Part shown: positions 6,948-9,944 of the stretch, piece by piece | Position numbering within the stretch: the stretch's first letter is position 1 | Layout of the letters: each line of letters begins with the position of its first letter | Assembly: GCA_018609965.1 (NCBI GenBank) | Contig: JAHENP010000350.1 | Location: 1-9,944 of the forward strand | DNA: 9,944 bases | Direction of reading: 5' to 3' | Source: Haloferacaceae archaeon | Lineage (GTDB): Archaea > Halobacteriota > Halobacteria > Halobacteriales > Haloferacaceae | Translations under genes and position numbers: made by a program | The notes under the pieces: model-generated | Databases searched by the model: none | What the model saw: only the letters and a program-made list of their open reading frames with translations | Told to the model about the DNA's origin: nothing

Positions 6948-7166
6948 CGCGGAGAGTAGAAATCAATTTCTGAGTTGAATATAGATTGGTAAATTAACAG
7001 CATATTTTTGCTCTTGCCAAAGAATTGTTGTTGGTTTTTAAGTAGTTCTACCAGTTAAATTATAAGTGTTTAGTTCTGTTTCGAATTTAGTTGACAAATT
7101 CCGGATGATCGTCTTCGGAGCCGCGACGGCCACACGGAACGGCAGCCCCGTGGAGGCTGTGTACTG

Positions 7167-7183
7167 TTAACATTAAGTACCGG
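7167..7183 (+). promoter_or_regulatory. P450 promoter with shared decamer
   Basis: TTAACATTAA (7167-7176) is followed by GTA and CCGG (7180-7183). The TTAAGTAC part is centred near -28 relative to the ATG at 7205, so it probably acts as the TATA element. GTACT (7161-7165) and AGTAC (7176-7180) flank the decamer as short inverted arms and could be an operator. The same decamer and CCGG lie in the divergent promoter. Confidence 0.5.
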
Positions 7184-7204
7184 TAGTCAGATGTATCCAG
7201 ACGC

Positions 7205-8527
7205 ATGTCGCAACAAGAAGAACCGCCGGGACCAGACGGGCTCCCGCTGGTCGGGAGTATGCCGAAGTACGGGCTCGACCCGTTCGAGTACAGGAAGGAG
7301 TGGGCCGAGGAGTACGGCGACCTCGTCCACATCGACGGTGGCGTCGCGCGGGACGGCTACCTCGTCACCAGTCGGGAGCTGTTCGAACAGATTCTCGTCA
7401 CCGACGACGAGAAGTACGAGCGCCCGCGGGAGTACAAGGAGATCTTCCCGAACAGTATCGCCGCCTCGGAAGGCGAGTCCTGGCGAAAACAACGCGACCT
7501 GATCCAACCGGCGTTCTACCCCGAACAGGTGCGGTCGTACGCGAACCTCACCGTCGAGGCGACAAAGTCTCTTGTCGAGAGTTGGGAGGACGGGGAGGTG
7601 GTCGACATCGAGGCAGCGATGAAGGATCTGACCCTCGACATCTTCGTGCGGAGTATGCTCGGACTCGACAGCGAGGACGAGTACCCGGCGATCAGGCGCG
7701 CGTGTGAGGCGATCGGTGAGAAGGCAGCCGCCGGGAACCAGATCTTCCCGGGGTGGATGCCAACGTCGGCCAACCGTCAGTACGAGTCGGCCCGCGAGGA
7801 CCTCGACAAGGCCATCGAGAACATTATCTCGGCACACAAACGTGGAGAGGGCCGCGATGAGACGTTGTTGACGACGCTGATGGAAGCAGAAGCCGACGAC
7901 GGTCACCAGATGTCCGACGACGTGTTGCGGAACGAACTGATTGCGTTGTTGTTCGCCGGACACGAGACAACAGCGTTGTCGTTGACTTACACGTGGTTCC
8001 TCCTCTCGAAGAACCCGGACAAACGGGCTGCACTGGCCGCGGAGGTGGACGAGACGCTCGGTGACGAGACAGTGTCCCCAGCACACGCGCCACAGCTGAC
8101 GTACACCGAGAACGTCATCAAGGAGTCGATGCGAGTGCTCTGTCCTGCACACTCCATCTTCAGGCGACCACGCGAGCCAGTCACGGTGGACGGGTACGAG
8201 ATCTCCGAGGGGTCGGCGATCTTCCTCCCGATCTGGTTGCTCCACCACGACGAACAGTACTACGACGATCCGATGGAGTTCCGACCGGAACGGTGGGAGG
8301 ATGGGTTAGAACAGGACCTTCCGAAGTATGCGTACATCCCGTTCGGTGCCGGGCCACATCGATGCACCGGCGAGATGTTCGCGAAGATGGAACTACGCCT
8401 CATCATCCCGACGTTGATGCAGGCGTGTGAACTGGAGCTCGCTGATCGGGAGTTGGAGCTGGACTTCCGGGCGTCACTGACCGCAGAGCCGAAAAACGAG
8501 ATCAAGATGGTCGTCTCGCGGCGGTAA
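7205..8527 (+). CDS. Cytochrome P450 monooxygenase
   Basis: A complete P450 of 440 residues, cytoplasmic and without a membrane anchor. The N-terminus has the Pro-rich PPGPDGLPLVG (7-17). The C-helix WRKQR is at 93-97. The I-helix oxygen-activation motif AGHETT is at 251-256, the K-helix ExxR is E307/R310, and FRPERW is at 359-364. The haem-binding loop FGAGPHRCTG is at 380-389 with C387 as the axial thiolate ligand. All catalytic positions are intact, so it should oxidise a substrate with O2 and electrons from a ferredoxin-type partner, which is not encoded in the window. The overall look (AGHETT, long PERF region) resembles haloarchaeal P450s of the CYP174-like kind; that name is a recollection, not a measured assignment. 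Its divergence from a terpene synthase-like gene and the shared promoter motif suggest a terpenoid substrate. The ATG at 7205 is supported by the -28 element. Its TAA directly abuts the stop codon of the opposite-strand gene. Confidence 0.96.
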   Translation: MSQQEEPPGPDGLPLVGSMPKYGLDPFEYRKEWAEEYGDLVHIDGGVARDGYLVTSRELFEQILVTDDEKYERPREYKEIFPNSIAASEGESWRKQRDLIQPAFYPEQVRSYANLTVEATKSLVESWEDGEVVDIEAAMKDLTLDIFVRSMLGLDSEDEYPAIRRACEAIGEKAAAGNQIFPGWMPTSANRQYESAREDLDKAIENIISAHKRGEGRDETLLTTLMEAEADDGHQMSDDVLRNELIALLFAGHETTALSLTYTWFLLSKNPDKRAALAAEVDETLGDETVSPAHAPQLTYTENVIKESMRVLCPAHSIFRRPREPVTVDGYEISEGSAIFLPIWLLHHDEQYYDDPMEFRPERWEDGLEQDLPKYAYIPFGAGPHRCTGEMFAKMELRLIIPTLMQACELELADRELELDFRASLTAEPKNEIKMVVSRR

Positions 8528-9082
8528 CTACCACTCCAGCGTCCAAGCTCTCCGTTCGTTCGCGTTTGGATCTGTCTCCGTCATCTGGACACGGGTATTC
8601 TCACCGAGGACGTTCTTCACGAACCCAGGGAACGCTCCCTCTCCCATCACCTCTGGGTACGGATACGTGTCCGTGATGCCGACGTGTGCGGACTGTGAAC
8701 CGCGCTTCTCGTAGGTGTACGCCAGTGTGTCGTCTTCTCCAACGCTCTCGGCGAACCGGTGTGCTTCCTTGTAGATCACGTCTGCAAACTCCAGCGCCGC
8801 GTGTGGTGAGTCTACCTCGGGAGGGAGCGGGGCGTCGACCCCCATCTGCTCACCCCCCTGACGCATCGTGTTCTCACCGACCTCATCGACGACATCGTCG
8901 AAGGCTGTCAGAATGTCGTCCATGTCGTAGTACCCCTCCTCCTCGACATTTTTGAGACCGTGTTCTTCGAGCAGGTTCTTTGCCTTCCGCTCGAACACCG
9001 GTGACACCTCTCCCGCGCTCTGGATGAAGCTCAACAGGTACAACCCCTGTCCCTCCGTCTCCGGGATGTCCTCTGTTCGCAT
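8528..9082 (-). CDS. Small uncharacterised protein, paralog B of a duplicated pair
   Basis: Function unknown. It has 184 residues, is acidic and soluble, and has no signal peptide or membrane segment. It is the partner of the protein at 5098-5664. Both keep QSAGEVSPVFERKAK at residues 21-35, HGL at 41-43, YY at 51-52 and TMRQGG at 72-77 in the same numbering, and both finish in an AWxLxW strand. The middle and C-terminal parts have drifted and lengths differ slightly, so the N-terminal half seems under tighter constraint. It has neither of the two Cys-rich patterns nor any catalytic signature I recognise; a V4R / heme-NO-binding-like fold is possible but weakly supported. The ATG at 9082 is about 30 bases downstream of a TATA element, giving a leader of zero to three bases. 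It converges on the P450 gene with no spacer at all, so the two transcripts must overlap at their 3' ends. Confidence 0.87.
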   Translation of the reverse strand: MRTEDIPETEGQGLYLLSFIQSAGEVSPVFERKAKNLLEEHGLKNVEEEGYYDMDDILTAFDDVVDEVGENTMRQGGEQMGVDAPLPPEVDSPHAALEFADVIYKEAHRFAESVGEDDTLAYTYEKRGSQSAHVGITDTYPYPEVMGEGAFPGFVKNVLGENTRVQMTETDPNANERRAWTLEW

Positions 9083-9107
9083 ACACTCTCTGTCTCGCTA
9101 GCAGCGT

Positions 9108-9116
9108 CATATAATT
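9108..9116 (-). promoter_or_regulatory. TATA box for paralog B
   Basis: The minus strand reads AAATTATATGA across this site. The TTATAT core is centred near 9112, about 30 bases before the ATG at 9082, giving a leaderless or nearly leaderless transcript. It does not contain the decamer shared by the terpene synthase-like gene and the P450. Confidence 0.65.
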
Positions 9117-9324
9117 TGGTGTCGGTTTAGCTGTAGTACTTGGGTTAGAATTTGTCTGATCGTATTACGCTACGGTGACATCCGTGGTGGAACGATACGT
9201 GGCACCGTCACACACCCACAGCCGGGAGCCGGTGTAGACCAACAGATACATTAATCTCGTTCAGGAGATAATCAGTCCTTCGAGTTACGACGGAACACGG
9301 ACGTTGCGGCCCGGTAGACAACAG

Positions 9325-9334
9325 ATTTATAAAT
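9325..9334 (+). promoter_or_regulatory. TATA box for tfb
   Basis: ATTTATAAAT is a near-consensus archaeal TATA box centred at about 9330. It predicts transcription from about 9356-9357, leaving a leader of about 54 bases before the ATG at 9411. Confidence 0.7.
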
Positions 9335-9401
9335 GTTGAAAACCTAATTCGAAGTGAAGGCAATCGTCAGTCGCACACTGTTCTCGGCTGGCGACCGAGC
9401 C

Positions 9402-9405
9402 GGAG
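9402..9405 (+). promoter_or_regulatory. Short Shine-Dalgarno for tfb
   Basis: GGAG ends five bases before the ATG at 9411. Together with the predicted leader of about 54 bases this supports the chosen start and makes tfb the only first gene in the window with a leadered mRNA. Confidence 0.5.
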
Positions 9406-9410
9406 TCACC

Positions 9411-9944
9411 ATGACACGGACACACGAGACAGACGGAGACCGGAGTACCGGCCGCGAACACGACGACGTGACACCCGAGGAGGGCGGCGGTGGCCCACCG
9501 GGTGGAACAGTCGTGACCGACGGTGGGAGCCGCGTCCAGACACACGAACGGGACCAGCGGCGCGAGGGGACCGACGAGACGGAGCGTTGCCCGGAGTGTA
9601 GCGGGAACCTCACCAACGACGAACGCCACGGCGAGACGGTGTGTGCCGACTGCGGGCTCGTCGTCAAGGAAGACGAGATCGACCGCGGGCCGGAGTGGCG
9701 CGCGTTCGACTCCGCCGAGCGCGACCAGAAGTCCCGCGTGGGCGCACCCACGACGAAGATGCTCCACGACGAGGGGTTGTCGACCAACATCGGCTGGCAG
9801 GATAAAGACGCCTACGGCAACGCGTTGTCGGCGAACCAGCGCCAACGGATGAGCCGGCTCCGAACGTGGAATGAGCGGCTCCGCACCACCGACCACTCCG
9901 AGCGGAACCTGAAGCAGGCGTTGGGTGAGATCGAGCGGATGGCC
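9411..9944 (+). CDS. tfb: Transcription initiation factor B, C-terminus cut by window edge
   Basis: TFB (the archaeal TFIIB homologue) binds the TATA-binding protein and BRE and recruits RNA polymerase. 178 codons are visible and the frame stays open at the edge. Residues 1-55 are an acidic, Gly/Thr-rich extension common in haloarchaeal TFBs. The zinc ribbon has C60-x2-C63 and C78-x2-C81. It is followed by the conserved B-reader/linker segment with GPEWRAFD (93-100), SRVGAPTT (108-115) and DEGLSTNIGWQDKDAYG (120-136). The first cyclin-like repeat begins at about residue 147 and is cut; the second repeat with the helix-turn-helix lies outside. Haloarchaea carry several TFB paralogs that tune different gene sets; which one this is cannot be told from the part seen. 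It starts a transcription unit facing away from the putative terpenoid cluster. Confidence 0.95.
   Translation, partial: MTRTHETDGDRSTGREHDDVTPEEGGGGPPGGTVVTDGGSRVQTHERDQRREGTDETERCPECSGNLTNDERHGETVCADCGLVVKEDEIDRGPEWRAFDSAERDQKSRVGAPTTKMLHDEGLSTNIGWQDKDAYGNALSANQRQRMSRLRTWNERLRTTDHSERNLKQALGEIERMA

Larger units (their letters stand above)
6913..7204. promoter_or_regulatory. Divergent AT-rich regulatory region between terpene synthase-like gene and P450
   Basis: This 292-base region holds no convincing gene. Positions of about 6951-7100 are markedly AT-rich compared with the rest of the window and rich in TTAA words. Examples are AAATTAACAG near 6992 and GTTAAATTATAAG near 7054-7066. The last 100 bases return to high GC before the P450 promoter. 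An open frame of 21 codons plus stop (7105-7170) is noted in the findings but not called. The size and base composition suggest a control region for the two divergent genes. No clear long inverted repeat for a known regulator was seen. Confidence 0.6.
9083..9410. other. Intergenic region upstream of tfb
   Basis: No gene is supported in these 328 bases. The left end holds the paralog B promoter on the minus strand. The right third holds a TATA box for tfb and about 54 bases of probable 5' leader. An additional AT-rich word ATACATTAATC (9246-9256) shares ACATTAA with the decamer of the terpenoid-cluster promoters and could be a second, distal tfb promoter. I saw no convincing repeat, tRNA or other RNA gene. 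Confidence 0.5.

Noticed and set aside
7187..8248. Minus-strand open frame of 353 codons opposite the P450
   Set aside because: The P450 frame is complete with all motifs; the antisense frame is basic and lacks recognisable features.
9327..9896. Minus-strand open frame of 189 codons opposite tfb
   Set aside because: The opposite strand encodes an unmistakable TFB zinc ribbon and linker; the antisense frame has no support and would run into the tfb TATA region.

Overview
The window looks like chromosomal DNA of a halophilic archaeon (class Halobacteria). It is GC-rich, its proteins are strongly acidic, most start codons sit about 27 bases downstream of a TATA-like element (leaderless transcription), and it carries archaeal marker genes: membrane-anchored LonB protease, archaeal-type NMN adenylyltransferase, the E1-like enzyme UbaA and transcription factor B. 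I cannot name the genus.

Region 1 (1-5097) is housekeeping. On the minus strand, lonB (1419-3485) is followed after 33 bases by a CPBP-family intramembrane protease (1-1385, cut by the window edge). The second gene has a near-perfect Shine-Dalgarno sequence, so the two are probably one membrane-proteolysis operon. Its CPBP protein has an unusually long acidic linker with repeats. Divergently, nadM (3653-4177, NAD synthesis) and ubaA (4249-5067, activation of ubiquitin-like SAMP proteins for sulfur transfer and protein conjugation) lie on the plus strand, each with its own leaderless promoter.

Region 2 (5098-9082) is the part most worth attention. A minus-strand gene (5791-6912) encodes a protein of 373 residues. 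It is not obviously related to any common haloarchaeal family, but it has the two metal-binding signatures of class I terpene synthases (DDLAE and a variant NSE motif ending in a GD pair), 140 residues apart as in bacterial terpene cyclases. Divergent from it across a 292-base AT-rich region is a complete cytochrome P450 (7205-8527). Both promoters contain the same TTAACATTAA decamer followed by CCGG, at nearly the same distance from the start codon. Outside this pair on each side is one member of a paralogous pair of small soluble proteins (5098-5664 and 8528-9082) with a near-identical N-terminal motif. I read this as a candidate haloarchaeal terpenoid biosynthetic cluster: a cyclase makes a scaffold from the FPP or GGPP available from archaeal lipid synthesis, the P450 oxidises it, and the paralogs have an unknown helper, carrier or sensor role. 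This is inference from motifs and layout.

Region 3 (9083-9944) is a 328-base intergenic stretch followed by the 5' part of a tfb gene. That gene, unlike the others, has a leader of about 54 bases and a short Shine-Dalgarno. No tRNA, rRNA, CRISPR array, insertion sequence or origin was seen.
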